This document shows, piece by piece, positions 42,614 to 53,500 of a stretch of DNA of 64,000 bases. Position numbers and translations under genes: made by a program. The notes under the pieces are model-generated. The model was not told the DNA's origin. It saw only the letters and a program-made list of their open reading frames with translations, and did not search any database. This stretch comes from Anaeromonas sp052088025 (GTDB lineage: Bacteria; Bacillota; Clostridia; Tissierellales; SIT17). How positions within the stretch are numbered: the stretch's first letter is position 1; every line of letters starts with the position of its first letter. The stretch lies in assembly GCF_052088025.1 (NCBI RefSeq), contig NZ_JBQCYD010000003.1, positions 1 to 64,000 on the forward strand. The letters are read 5' to 3'.

Positions 42614-44084
42614 TCAAATCTTTAACTCTACCCATTTTTTTATTTTTAATTTCATCAATATTCAAATCATTATTTTCTTTGAAAAATATTTTTATATCAT
42701 TGTTTTCTTCAATAGAATTTATTGCTTTTTCATGATTTTTGATTATATCTTCAAATTTATAAGAATTTAATTCAAATAAGACTGCAGATGAAGATGTATG
42801 GTTTTTTACTCTCTTTACTTCTTTTTCAATTTTAGTTAATAAAAACCCAGTTGATTTTATTTTGCCAGTTCCCTTGCAACATTTACAAGTAGATAAAACT
42901 TGTGTTGATAGTTTGTTCCTACTTTTCTTTCTGGTCATTTCAACAAGTCCAAGACCTGTCATGCCAATAACAGTAGTTTTTATTCTATCTTTTTTTAATT
43001 CTCTTTTTAAAAGTTCTATAAGTTCATCTTCTTCACCACTATTAAACATATCTATAAAATCAATTATTATTATTCCACCTATATTTCTAAGTCTTAATTG
43101 CTTTGCAATTTCTTTTGCTGCTTCAATATTAGTCTTAAAAACAGTGTCTTTTAGATCTATACTTCCTACAAATTTCCCAGTATTTACATCAATAGAAGTA
43201 AGAGCTTCAGTTTCATCAATTACTAGATATCCTCCACTTTGAAGCCATACTTTCTTTTCAATTGCTGATTCTATTTGCAAGTTGATAGATAATTCACTAA
43301 ATAAATCACTATCTTCTAGGTAGTTAATTCTATCCTTTAAATTTGGTGATATAACCTTAACTAATTTTAGTATTTCATCATACTTTTCTTTGTTGTTTAT
43401 AAGTACCTCATCTATTTTTTTAGTGAATATATCTCTAATAGTGCGTTTAGGTAAATCTAAATCTTTATATATTAACCTAGGTGAAGATCCAACATTTTCT
43501 TCTGCCATTATTTTAGAATATAAATCTACTAAATAATTTATATCTATTTTAAGTTCATCTACAGATTTATCTATTGAAGCTGTCCTCAATATAAGACCCA
43601 TATCTTCAGGCTTTAATTCATTTGCCAAATCTTTTAATCTTTGTCTTTCATTTTCTTTGTTTATTTTTCTAGATACTCCTACATAAGTATTATAAGGCAT
43701 GAGTACTAAATATCTACCAGGTAGAGAAATATGAGTAGTTACTCTTGGTCCTTTTGAATCATATGGTTCTTTTATCACTTGTACTATTAGCTCATCACCT
43801 TGTTTGACCAAATCATTTATTGATAAATTTTTATAATCTACTCCATTTATATATTGCTCCTTAGGCAAGGCATCTTTTATATAAAGAAAAGCATTTTTAC
43901 TAAGCCCAATGTCAACAAAGGCTGCTTGCATTCCTTTAAGTACATTTACTACCCTACCTTTATAAACATTTCCTTGTACTTTATTTTCATCTTTTTTTTC
44001 ATGAAATACTTCTATTAGTTCATCAGCTTCTAAAACTGCCACCCTATCTTCATATGTTCCAACATCAATTATTATTTTATTCAT
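42591..44084 (-). CDS. rng: Ribonuclease E/G family endoribonuclease
   Basis: 497 residues. S1 domain at about 36-125, the RNase E/G catalytic core with S-G-G-Y-L-V-I-D-E-T-E-A-L-T-S-I-D-V-N-T-G, I-I-I-I-D-F-I-D-M, and the zinc-link C-K-C-C-K-G-T-G. The length without a long C-terminal scaffold fits RNase G. It cleaves single-stranded AU-rich RNA and matures rRNA. It follows the DUF2344 gene by 22 bases. Confidence 0.95.
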   Translation of the reverse strand: MNKIIIDVGTYEDRVAVLEADELIEVFHEKKDENKVQGNVYKGRVVNVLKGMQAAFVDIGLSKNAFLYIKDALPKEQYINGVDYKNLSINDLVKQGDELIVQVIKEPYDSKGPRVTTHISLPGRYLVLMPYNTYVGVSRKINKENERQRLKDLANELKPEDMGLILRTASIDKSVDELKIDINYLVDLYSKIMAEENVGSSPRLIYKDLDLPKRTIRDIFTKKIDEVLINNKEKYDEILKLVKVISPNLKDRINYLEDSDLFSELSINLQIESAIEKKVWLQSGGYLVIDETEALTSIDVNTGKFVGSIDLKDTVFKTNIEAAKEIAKQLRLRNIGGIIIIDFIDMFNSGEEDELIELLKRELKKDRIKTTVIGMTGLGLVEMTRKKSRNKLSTQVLSTCKCCKGTGKIKSTGFLLTKIEKEVKRVKNHTSSSAVLFELNSYKFEDIIKNHEKAINSIEENNDIKIFFKENNDLNIDEIKNKKMGRVKDLIDKGINI

Positions 44085-44106
44085 TAAATCACTCCCAATG
44101 AGGACT

Positions 44107-44775
44107 TTAAGTAAATAATTCTACTCTATGAATTTTATAATCAGAGCTATTTACCATTAACCCTTCATTTATTAAAGAATCTATTAAAAGCTCAGGCTTT
44201 AAATTTCCACTACTACCTGTTTGTAATAAAGTTTTTAAAACAATCTTATTTCCTTCAAAAGATACTAGGCTAAGTTCATATATATTACTTCTTATATCAA
44301 TATCTCTCTTTATAGTTCTACCTTTTTTCTTTTTGCTTTTTGTTATATATATTTCATCTTTTTCTATGAAATTATCAATAATATCTTTAACATCATTCTC
44401 ATTGATATTTTCTAATAGTTCAACTTCTATTGTATAAGTAGAAGATTTAACCAAGGACATTAAGGAACTTTTATCATCAGTATAATTGGCCTCTAAAATT
44501 TCTATCCCTTGTGGAAGAACATTGTTCATCTTTTCTATGAATTCATTGGAATTTATTTTTTCCTTTAATTCTAAATCCATATATTCAGCCTCACTTGTAG
44601 TGCCAAGTGCTAGTGCTGTAGCAAAAGAAAATTTGGGCTTAGGGTTATATCCTTCTGAATACTCTATGGGTATACTGGCGCGTCTAAATGCCCTCTGAAA
44701 CAATCTCATAAGGTCTAGATGAGAGATGTATTTCATAAGTAAATGTTTTTTGAATTTTATTCTTAATTTTAGCAT
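44107..44775 (-). CDS. TIGR03936/DUF2344 protein
   Basis: About 222 residues. The family pattern L-R-I-K-F-K-K, then Y-I-S-H-L-D-L-M-R-L-F-Q-R-A-F-R-R-A and Y-S-E-G-Y-N-P-K-P-K is clear. The start is the ATG of TAATG, sharing one base with the stop of the radical-SAM gene. This protein is commonly paired or fused with that radical-SAM family in Firmicutes next to rng. The function is unknown; a role in tRNA or ribosome modification is only a suggestion from context. Confidence 0.85.
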   Translation of the reverse strand: MLKLRIKFKKHLLMKYISHLDLMRLFQRAFRRASIPIEYSEGYNPKPKFSFATALALGTTSEAEYMDLELKEKINSNEFIEKMNNVLPQGIEILEANYTDDKSSLMSLVKSSTYTIEVELLENINENDVKDIIDNFIEKDEIYITKSKKKKGRTIKRDIDIRSNIYELSLVSFEGNKIVLKTLLQTGSSGNLKPELLIDSLINEGLMVNSSDYKIHRVELFT

Positions 44776-46625
44776 TAGCACAAGTCTCCTTTAAATCCTT
44801 TTTCTATTCCACATCCACTACAACTTACCTTACAATTTGGAGTTAATTCAGAGAGTTTTGCCTTTTCATTTTCTTTTATTAAGAATGATTTACTTACACC
44901 TATATCTATGAATTCCCAAGGTAATACTTCTTCATAATCTCTTTGTCTATTAGCATAAAATGCTGGGTCAATTTCTAATTTTTCAAATGCATCCATCCAC
45001 ACATCATATTTGAACCTGTCTCTCCATCCATCAAACTTAGCTCCATTTTTAAATGCTTCTATAAGAACTTTTGAAACCTTTCTATCTCCTCTAGCAAAAA
45101 CCGCTTCAAGAAAACTTGTCTTTGCATCATGAGTATCAAATTTAATCTTTTTATCTTTTATTATAGTTTTAAGATAATCTTGTTTTTCTTTAAATTCTTC
45201 TAATGTACTTTGAGGATACCATTGAAATGGAGTAAAGGCTTTGGGTACAAAACAAGAAGCAGATGTGTTTATTTTAAGATTTCCTTTTAAGTTTTCTTTA
45301 GGTCTATTAAAAAATTCACCTCTAACCTTATAGGCAAGATCCTTTATGCCTTCTAAATCTTCTTTAGTTTCAGTAGGAAGTCCTATCATAAAATATAACT
45401 TCACCGTTGACCAACCCATATTAAATGCATCCCTTGATGCCTTTAATAAATCTTCTTCATTTATTCCCTTGTTTATAACATCCCTAAGTCTTTGACTTCC
45501 TGCTTCTGGAGCAAATGTAAGCCCTGTTTTTCTTACCTTTTGTATCTCTTGTATTAAGTCAAGAGAAAAAGAATCAAGTCTAAGAGATGGAAGTGATAAT
45601 CCAATTTTATCTTCCTTAAATTCATCCATTAAACGAATTACTAAATCTTCTAATTCAGAATAATCACTAGTAGAAAGTGAAGATAAAGATATTTCTTCAT
45701 GACCTGTTGATTTTATTAATTTTTTTGCAATTTTTAATAAACTTTCTACACTTCTTTCACGAACAGGCCTATAAATCATACCTGCTTGACAGAATCTACA
45801 GCCTCTAGTGCATCCTCTAAATATTTCAAGTATTACTCTATCATGTACCGTTTGAATGAAGGGTACAATCATTTTATCAAGATAATAAGTTTCATCAAGA
45901 TTTTTCTGAATTACCTTTTTAATTTTACGAGGATAATCTTCATTCTTAGCTATCATTTGATCTATAGTCTTATCTTCCTTATATTTGATATTATAAAATG
46001 AAGGTATATATATACCTTCTATATTTAATATTGATTCTAAGAATTCTTTTCTAGTTAATTTTTGCTCTTTAGATTCTTTATGCTTTTGCATAACCTTTAA
46101 AATAGTTTCTTCAGCTTCACCTATGATAAAAAAGTCAATTATATCAGCTAAGGGTTCAGGATTATAAACACAAGGTCCTCCTGCTAAGATAAGGGGATCT
46201 GATTCTGTTCTATCCTTACTTTCTAAAGGAATATTAGATAAATCTAACATATTTAATATATTTGTATAGCTCATTTCATATTGAAGTGTAAATCCTACAA
46301 AATCAAATTCATCTAAAGGTGTTTTAGTTTCTAAAGAATAAAGTGGGATATTGTTTTTTCTCATTTGATCTTCCATATCTACCCATGGAGAAAATACTCG
46401 CTCGCAATAAATTCCTTCTTCATTATTTAAAAGATTATATAATATATGTAGTCCCAAATGACTCATTCCTACATCATAAATATCTGGAAATGCAAATGCA
46501 AATCTAGTCTTTATATCTTCTTCTTTTTTAATGTAAATATTTTGTTCATTGCCTATATATCTGGCAGGCTTTTCTACTTTGAGTAATATTTTATCTAATG
46601 TTTCTTGTTTAATCAAATTAATCAT
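44775..46625 (-). CDS. TIGR03960-family B12-binding-type radical SAM protein
   Basis: 616 residues. An N-terminal cobalamin-binding-like region (D-V-G-M-S-H-L-G-L and L-A-G-G-P-C-V-Y-N-P-E-P) precedes the radical-SAM core with G-C-T-R-G-C-R-F-C-Q-A-G. A C-terminal Cys cluster (C-K-V-S-C-S-G-C-G) may hold a further iron-sulfur cluster. The reaction is unknown. Its stop codon overlaps the DUF2344 start. Confidence 0.88.
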   Translation of the reverse strand: MINLIKQETLDKILLKVEKPARYIGNEQNIYIKKEEDIKTRFAFAFPDIYDVGMSHLGLHILYNLLNNEEGIYCERVFSPWVDMEDQMRKNNIPLYSLETKTPLDEFDFVGFTLQYEMSYTNILNMLDLSNIPLESKDRTESDPLILAGGPCVYNPEPLADIIDFFIIGEAEETILKVMQKHKESKEQKLTRKEFLESILNIEGIYIPSFYNIKYKEDKTIDQMIAKNEDYPRKIKKVIQKNLDETYYLDKMIVPFIQTVHDRVILEIFRGCTRGCRFCQAGMIYRPVRERSVESLLKIAKKLIKSTGHEEISLSSLSTSDYSELEDLVIRLMDEFKEDKIGLSLPSLRLDSFSLDLIQEIQKVRKTGLTFAPEAGSQRLRDVINKGINEEDLLKASRDAFNMGWSTVKLYFMIGLPTETKEDLEGIKDLAYKVRGEFFNRPKENLKGNLKINTSASCFVPKAFTPFQWYPQSTLEEFKEKQDYLKTIIKDKKIKFDTHDAKTSFLEAVFARGDRKVSKVLIEAFKNGAKFDGWRDRFKYDVWMDAFEKLEIDPAFYANRQRDYEEVLPWEFIDIGVSKSFLIKENEKAKLSELTPNCKVSCSGCGIEKGFKGDLC

Positions 46626-46664
46626 CCTTAATTTAAATTTACTTTTTAGTACAAGAGTATTTTA

Positions 46665-47546
46665 TCATTTTTTACTATTAATTAGTAGTGTTTCTATATT
46701 TTCTGTTACTCCATTTACTATTATACCATTAAAAAAACATTCCTCGCTTATATTGCCCAAGAAATTTCCTTCATTATCAATTATAAATATTATATTATAT
46801 CTATTAGGTAATATAATATCTAATATACTTTTTAGTTCAGTACCCTTTAAGACTATCAAAAAGTGAGTTTTCATTACAGATTTATTTTTTAATTTTTTCT
46901 TTTTTCTTCCTATGCCTCTAGTTAAAATAAAGGCTGCCATTTCATTTTCAACTTTGGCAGCCTTATATAGATAAATAGTCATAGTAGCTAAAATAATTAT
47001 TTCAAATATATCCTTTACATATAATAGGCCTATTAAAAATAATAATGATAAACTTATTTTACCTACAATATTTGTAAATTTATTTGCAAATTTAAATCCT
47101 CCATGAATATATAATATTCCTCTTAAAATCCTACCTCCATCCAAAGGCATTATGGGTAAAATATTCACTATGAATAAGATTAGATTAACTTCAATAAAAA
47201 AATCTAATAAGATTATTCCTGTGAAATTTATATATATTTTATACGATATTATAAACAATATAAGATTAACTAAAGGACCTGCTATGCTTATCATTATTTC
47301 TTTGATTGGCTCTATCCCCAAAGGATATTCAAATTTAATTATAGCTCCTAATGGAAATATATTGACCTCTCTTATCTTAACATCTTCTATTATTGCTACA
47401 ATCAAATGTCCTATTTCATGAAATGATAATACTACAAACAATATAATAAATTCAAGCATATAATTATTAAAATACATTATTAAAATTATAGGTATTAATA
47501 GTAAATGGAAATTTATGTCTATCTTTTTAAATGTAAATAATTTCAT
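46665..47546 (-). CDS. spoIVFB: Site-2 membrane metalloprotease, SpoIVFB-like
   Basis: 293 residues, peptidase M50. The zinc motif H43-E-I-G-H47 lies in a membrane segment, and the third ligand is in M-P-L-D-G-G-R-I-L. Several membrane helices are followed by a C-terminal CBS-like region (~215-290). In spore formers SpoIVFB cleaves pro-sigma-K in the mother cell. Its position after a SpoIVFA-like gene and beside the min and rplU loci matches spoIVFB, but a different substrate is possible. Confidence 0.83.
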   Translation of the reverse strand: MKLFTFKKIDINFHLLLIPIILIMYFNNYMLEFIILFVVLSFHEIGHLIVAIIEDVKIREVNIFPLGAIIKFEYPLGIEPIKEIMISIAGPLVNLILFIISYKIYINFTGIILLDFFIEVNLILFIVNILPIMPLDGGRILRGILYIHGGFKFANKFTNIVGKISLSLLFLIGLLYVKDIFEIIILATMTIYLYKAAKVENEMAAFILTRGIGRKKKKLKNKSVMKTHFLIVLKGTELKSILDIILPNRYNIIFIIDNEGNFLGNISEECFFNGIIVNGVTENIETLLINSKK

Positions 47547-47560
47547 CTCTCACCTTCCTA

Positions 47561-48235
47561 TCAAATAAGCAATATATCTTCATTTGTAAAATCTATATTC
47601 TCTAAGGGGTCTATAACTTCATCATCCTTATATAATTCAATTCTAAAGTCTAAACTTCCATCATTCTTTTTTATAGTACCTATCTTTTCACCTTTTTTTA
47701 CATTTTGATTAATTTCTTTATCAATAATATCAAATCCATAATATTTTGCCGTGTATTCATCATGTTCTATTACTATGAATTTTCCATATATATTATCCTT
47801 ACCTATCTCTTTTATTGTTCCATCAGCTATTGATTTTACCTCTTCTTCATTTGCAACTACATCTATTCCTTTATTAAATACCTCTACGTTATTAGATTTT
47901 TTATACATGCCATAGCCCCTATATAAAGAACCCGAAACAGGAAAAATATAATTAGAAGTGTTTTCATCAAATATATTATTAAAAACTTCCCTTTCCTTTA
48001 TCTTATCAATAACTAATATAGTATCTGATTTGATATTTCTATCATTTTCCAAAAAATATTTTACTGTTTTAATTGTATTTTGTGCAGATTCTACATTAAA
48101 TAATTTAATTACAATTATAGTTATAACGATTAAAACACAAAAAAAAGTTTGAATAAATAATTTCCTATAACTTTCTTTGTTGTATTTAGTTTTAGTTTGA
48201 TATCTTTTTCTTTTATTAAACATTTTATTATTCAT
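47561..48235 (-). CDS. Degenerate M23 peptidase-like membrane protein, SpoIVFA-like
   Basis: 224 residues. Basic N-terminus, one membrane segment (about 28-46), then a LytM/M23 fold at about 95-215 (F-P-V-S-G-S-L-Y-R-G-Y-G, G-I-D-V-V-A, L-D-F-R-I-E-L). The M23 zinc ligands are replaced: H-x-G-I-D lacks its His (N-K-G-I-D) and the H-x-H motif reads L-D-F. It should not be an active peptidase, as in SpoIVFA, the regulator of SpoIVFB. It is encoded just upstream of the M50 protease. Confidence 0.75.
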   Translation of the reverse strand: MNNKMFNKRKRYQTKTKYNKESYRKLFIQTFFCVLIVITIIVIKLFNVESAQNTIKTVKYFLENDRNIKSDTILVIDKIKEREVFNNIFDENTSNYIFPVSGSLYRGYGMYKKSNNVEVFNKGIDVVANEEEVKSIADGTIKEIGKDNIYGKFIVIEHDEYTAKYYGFDIIDKEINQNVKKGEKIGTIKKNDGSLDFRIELYKDDEVIDPLENIDFTNEDILLI

Positions 48236-48299
48236 ATTTATCTCCTACCTTATAAGTATTCTTATTACTAGATTATTTAATAAGGATAGATTTTATTAC

Positions 48300-48339
48300 A
48301 AAAAAACAACCTAATCATTAATGATTAGGTTGTTTTTTT
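48300..48339. terminator. Perfect 40-bp palindromic terminator after mgsA
   Basis: AAAAAACAACCTAATCATT and its exact inverse, with T runs on both strands. It ends the min-mgsA unit before the SpoIVFA-like gene. Confidence 0.9.
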
Positions 48340-48725
48340 ATTTCTCTCCAAGAAAGATCTCCACGTTCCATTCCTTTAATAAGGACCTCAGCACTACCCA
48401 TATTAGTAGCAAGTGGTATATTATGAACATCACATAAACGAAGAAGAGCTAAAACATCAGGTTCATGTGGTTGTGCTGTCAGAGGATCTCTTAAAAATAT
48501 TACTATGTCCATATTATTTATAGCTATCATAGCTCCTATTTGTTGATCTCCACCTAAGGGTCCAGAATTAAAACGAGTTATATCTAAATTAGTATTTTCC
48601 TTTATTCTAAGACCTGTTGTACCTGTGGCAAATAAATTATGTTTTTTTAAAGTATCTTCATATGCTACAGAAAAATTAATTATATCATCTTTTTTCTTAT
48701 CATGTGCAATAAGTGCTATATTCAT
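48318..48725 (-). CDS. mgsA: Methylglyoxal synthase
   Basis: Converts dihydroxyacetone phosphate to methylglyoxal and phosphate, an overflow route when phosphate is short. 135 residues. The catalytic aspartate is Asp60 in S-G-P-L-G-G-D-Q-Q-I-G, and A-T-G-T-T-G-L forms the phosphate site. It follows minE by 12 bases. The pairing with min genes recurs in Clostridia. Confidence 0.96.
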   Translation of the reverse strand: MNIALIAHDKKKDDIINFSVAYEDTLKKHNLFATGTTGLRIKENTNLDITRFNSGPLGGDQQIGAMIAINNMDIVIFLRDPLTAQPHEPDVLALLRLCDVHNIPLATNMGSAEVLIKGMERGDLSWREIKKQPNH

Positions 48726-48737
48726 TTTTTTAACTCC

Positions 48738-49022
48738 TTACTTCATATGTTTATCTTTCATTTTTATAATAGGTATATTAGCAACTAGAGCAGGTATTGG
48801 AGAATTATCAGATTCTCTTCTTGTCCTAGTAAATTGTATATCCAAACCTTCTTCATCGATTTCCATATAATCAGATATTACATTTATAATATCACCCTTT
48901 ATCATCTCTAAAAATTTTGGAGATACATTAGTTCTATCATGAATAAGTACTAGTTTTAATCTTTCTTTGGCAACACTTTTACTTTTATTGTTAGATTTTC
49001 CTAAAAAATCAAATAAGCCCAT
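48738..49022 (-). CDS. minE: Cell division topological specificity factor MinE
   Basis: 94 residues. The MinD-interacting segment A-K-E-R-L-K-L-V-L-I-H-D-R-T is near the N-terminus. It stimulates the MinD ATPase and drives pole-to-pole oscillation, so septum placement here follows the MinCDE mode rather than the Bacillus DivIVA/MinJ mode. Part of minC-minD-minE. Confidence 0.93.
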   Translation of the reverse strand: MGLFDFLGKSNNKSKSVAKERLKLVLIHDRTNVSPKFLEMIKGDIINVISDYMEIDEEGLDIQFTRTRRESDNSPIPALVANIPIIKMKDKHMK

Positions 49023-49036
49023 CGTTATCCCCCCTC

Positions 49037-49834
49037 TTATTTTTTACCAAAAAATATTTTCTTCAGTTTAGTAAACATATTTTCATCTACATCTAAATTA
49101 AGTAGAGGAACTTCTTCCCCTTGAATGCGTCTAGAAATGTTTTTATAAGCATTTCCTGAAAGTGAACTATCATCAGTTACAGCTGGTTCACCCTTGTTTG
49201 TAGATATTACTATGGCTTCATCATCAGGTACTACACCTAAAAGATCAATGGCTAATATATCTATCATATCATCTATATTCATCATATCTCCTCTTTTAAC
49301 CATATCATTTTTGATTCTATTTATTATAAGCTTAGGATCGTGTATTCCTTTTGCTTCTAATAAGCCTATTATTCTATCTGCATCCCTTACAGCAGATATT
49401 TCTGGTGTAGTAACTACAATAGCCCTATCAGCTCCTGCTATAGCATTTTGAAAGCCTTGTTCAATCCCTGCAGGACAATCTATAATAACATAATCAAACA
49501 TATTCTTTAATTCTTCTGTTAAATCTAGCATTTGCTCTGGAGCTATTGCAGTTTTATCCTTTGTTTGAGCAGCTGGTAAGAGAAAAAGTCCAGGATATCT
49601 TTTATCTTTTATAAGACCTTGCTTTAGTCTACATACACCTTCTACGATATCAACTATATCATAAACAATTCTATTTTCTAAACCCATTACTACATCTAAA
49701 TTTCTAAGTCCAATATCTGCATCAACTACAACCACTTTTTTACCTTGCATAGCAAGTCCAGTTCCTATATTTGCAGAAGTAGTAGTTTTACCTACTCCTC
49801 CTTTTCCCGATGTTACAACAATAACTTCACTCAT
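49037..49834 (-). CDS. minD: Septum site-determining ATPase MinD
   Basis: 265 residues. Deviant Walker A S-G-K-G-G-V-G-K-T-T at residues 9-18, D-A-D-I-G-L-R-N-L-D, and a C-terminal amphipathic helix (M-F-T-K-L-K-K-I-F-F-G-K-K) for membrane binding. It recruits MinC to the membrane. Confidence 0.97.
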   Translation of the reverse strand: MSEVIVVTSGKGGVGKTTTSANIGTGLAMQGKKVVVVDADIGLRNLDVVMGLENRIVYDIVDIVEGVCRLKQGLIKDKRYPGLFLLPAAQTKDKTAIAPEQMLDLTEELKNMFDYVIIDCPAGIEQGFQNAIAGADRAIVVTTPEISAVRDADRIIGLLEAKGIHDPKLIINRIKNDMVKRGDMMNIDDMIDILAIDLLGVVPDDEAIVISTNKGEPAVTDDSSLSGNAYKNISRRIQGEEVPLLNLDVDENMFTKLKKIFFGKK

Positions 49835-49855
49835 TTATTTTCCTCCAATTTCAAA

Positions 49856-50476
49856 CTATTTTTTTTGTAAGTAAGGTTCTATAATAACTTTATTAGCTTG
49901 TACACGTGCAATTTCTGGCCATTTAGGGTTTAAAACTTCATTATCAGGGCTTCTAGCTATTATATCTGCTATTCTAAGTTGAGTTGGTTTCATTTTAAAT
50001 GCAGCTACAATAGAATCCTTGTTTCCATCACTCCCAGCATGAGCTATACCACGAAGAGTTCCCATAACAATAATATTTCCTTTTGCTACTATATCTGAGC
50101 CTGGATTAGTATCACCTAAAATAACAATATTACCATCATACTCTTCTCTTTGACCCGATCTTAGAGTATTTCTTATGAATTTAGTATCTCCTTCATATAT
50201 ACCACTAAAAGGCACTTCATATTCAACTTTTTCTATTTCTTTTGGCATAATATCTATTTTAATATCAAATTCCTCTATTATATTTGATAAAATAGCAATT
50301 TCTATATCTGTAAGATTATAACCTCTTATATCTATTACCTTAACACCTTTAAAGAAATCTTTTGTATTTGTTAATTTTTTTGTTAATTCTTCTTTTATAA
50401 TTTTAAAATCTGCTTCATTTATTTGAATATAAATTCCTTCTTTATTGCCTTTAAAACTTATTATATCATGATTCAT
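49856..50476 (-). CDS. minC: Septum formation inhibitor MinC
   Basis: 206 residues. The N-terminal domain inhibits FtsZ. The C-terminal beta-helix has R-S-G-Q-R, V-I-L-G-D-T-N-P-G-S-D-I and V-M-G-T-L-R-G-I-A-H-A-G for MinD binding and dimerisation. GGAGG lies nine bases before the ATG. First of the three min genes. Confidence 0.95.
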   Translation of the reverse strand: MNHDIISFKGNKEGIYIQINEADFKIIKEELTKKLTNTKDFFKGVKVIDIRGYNLTDIEIAILSNIIEEFDIKIDIMPKEIEKVEYEVPFSGIYEGDTKFIRNTLRSGQREEYDGNIVILGDTNPGSDIVAKGNIIVMGTLRGIAHAGSDGNKDSIVAAFKMKPTQLRIADIIARSPDNEVLNPKWPEIARVQANKVIIEPYLQKK

Positions 50477-50524
50477 ATTTTTTTACCTCCAAAAAATTTG
50501 GCCTTTCTTAGATAATATTCTACT

Positions 50525-53500
50525 TTATATGCTAAAATCCTTCAATTTTTTTACATCTTCTTCTTTTTTATTATTTATTTCCAAATATTTACCTATAATA
50601 TCTCTTGTTACAGGTGCAGCATTACCACCACTACCCCCTTGAAATATTACTGTTGCTACAGCAATTTCAGGATCTTCATATGGTCCAAAACCAACAAACC
50701 AAGCATAGTTATCATAATTATTACCTGTTAAAATATTTATACCTGCTTGAGCTGTACCAGTTTTTCCTGCTACTTTTACTGGAAAACCATTAAATATACT
50801 TTTAACTGATCCACGTTCTACCACTCTTAGCATACCTTCTTTTATATCATCAAGATATTTATAATCTTTTAAATCAATTCTTTCTCTTTTTTGTTTTTTC
50901 TCATATCCTATATCTTTTCCATCATAACTTGTTATATCATCAATTATAGTAAGCTCATTTCTATATCCATCATTTGCAATAGTTGCAACCATATTTGCCA
51001 TTCCTATTGTAGTATAATTGTTTTCACCTTGTCCAATAGAAATACTTAATTTAGATGAACTAAAATCAGTACTACTAAGATAAGTATATTTTATATAATC
51101 TTTAAGAGACACACCATCTTTTGGATTCTTGTAAGAACCTCTTTCTCTTTCTACTACATTTAATTTTTCTAATTCATCTATAACTTCCTTAGCTGACATA
51201 ATATCTTCTCTACTAGCCCATTCAGAAAATATATTCATCAATTCATCTATATCCTTATCTTTTAATTTCTTACCTTCTATCAAATTATCTTTTCTTGATT
51301 TTATAAGACTTCTAAGAGGTTGATTGATTGTTCTTAATTTATCTTCTTCATTTGGAATACTACCTGCTATTTCTTCAGGTATTTCTATTCCAGTTTTATC
51401 ATTTAATCCAAGTTGTATTGACATATCTTGCATATCTTCTACAGTAACTTCTACTCCTAGGGGCTCTTTTGTCCTTGGATTTCTACCTTCAACCAATGTA
51501 TAGAAATAGTAGTTACAAGATTCTTGCAATGCCTCAAACATATTAGTAGGACCATGTGTACCCCTATAGTCATTCCAAATCCAACATGATTGACGACTAC
51601 CATCAGCTAACTCCACATAACCAAGTGAGTTCACTTTTTTATATGGACTAAGACCATTTTCAAGAGCTGCTAGAGCTGGTACCATTTTAAAACTAGAACC
51701 AGGTGGAAGCTTGCTTCTAAGCGCTGTATTTACAAGAGGCCTAGGTGCCATTAAATCTTTTTCATTATCAGGTTTTAAACTTTCATAGTCACTTATGGTT
51801 ATACCTGTAGAAAAAAGATTTGGATCATATGATGGATAATTTGCGACCGCTAGTACTTCTCCAGTCTTTACATTTACAGCTACACTAGCTCCAGATTTAG
51901 CATTCCTATATGGTTTTGTGAATTTATAATTACCATATTCACTTTGATAAGTTCCACCTACCTGTACCTTTTCTATAGCTTCCTTTAAAGCATCCTCTGC
52001 CATTTTTTGAACATCATGATCAATTGTAAGTTTAACATTATTTCCTGGAACTGGTGCTTCTTCTTTATTGGTTTTATGAGTGTTTCCAAATGCATCTACC
52101 TCTATTAGTTTATATCCATCTTCACCATTTAAATAATCTTCAAATTCTTGTTCAATACCAGTTTTACCTATTATATCATTTCTAGAATAATCACTATTAT
52201 TTATATATTTATCTATCTCATATTGTTGTGATATCTTACCTAAATAGCCTAATGTATGAGCGGTAGTTTCTCCCATGGGATAATACCTCATAGGCTCTAT
52301 AGATGTATTTATGCCTGGAAATGACATACTTCTTTCTTTTATCATTGCTACAGTTTCATCTTTCACATTATAAGCTATGTTTATAGGTTCATATGCCCTA
52401 TATCCTTGCCTGGTTATTATGTCATCCATTAAAAGTATAAATCTCTTTTCATATACATTTAATTCTTCTGTAATACTTTCATCCTCATTTATATCAGATT
52501 CATCTACTAATTTTTCAAATACATCTTTTGCATCTTTATATTTTTTTATATTTTTACCTTTAATCCACTTATCTTTTTCTATTATAGAAGTATATTTCCA
52601 TTTCGATATAGAAATTCTTGGATTTACAAATTGCAAAAGAAATCTTTGGGCATATATTTTTATATCTTCTGAGCTTACAAATTCATTAAAGATATTTTCT
52701 TTTTTAATATACATTTCTAATGCAGAATCAGCTGATATTTCTTTTTGTAAGTTATTTTTATTTATAAATGTATTTTTTGATTTTTCATCTTTATATGCAA
52801 ATATATTTCCATCATCAGGTTCGTATTTAAAAGGCACATTTATATCTTTTTCTTTTAAATAATCTAAAAGTTCCATTCCTAATGTAGTTATTTCCTTATC
52901 CTTCTCATAGCTAAAACTCATCATTCCTTTAAAACTTTGATACTTAAGAAGAGTTATGAAATCTTCCTTTGCCTTAGTATCAAAACTTATATCAGGATAA
53001 AGATAAGGATAATCTTCTTTTAATGATTTTATTGTATTTATTTTTTGACTATCTGAAAGTTCAGGCTTTTTTTTGCCAAAAAGCTCAATTTCTAATTCAT
53101 CAGGTAAATCATTATCTATTAAATTTAGTAGGGCTGTATCCAAATAAGTTATAAGGTTTTTTTTCTTATCCCTATAATCACTGTCAAAGGAAAATTTGTA
53201 ATCCACTAACTTATATTTACTCATTTGTCCTCTAGATTCTAAAAGTTCAAATGCATATTTTCTAACTATAGGATGATTTATAAGAGTTTTTATTCTTTCT
53301 TCATCTCTTAATAAAAGAGTTAATATATCATTTTTAGGATTTTCAGCTTTAGCAAGCTTCAAAGTTTCTTTCCACTCTTTAATGTCTTTTCCTTCTTTAT
53401 AACTATAAACTACATTCCCATCTACATATTCTATTTTAATAGGTAGCTCTATTACTTCTTTAGCTTCAATCAATGTAGATAATGCCCTATTTGCTACTGA

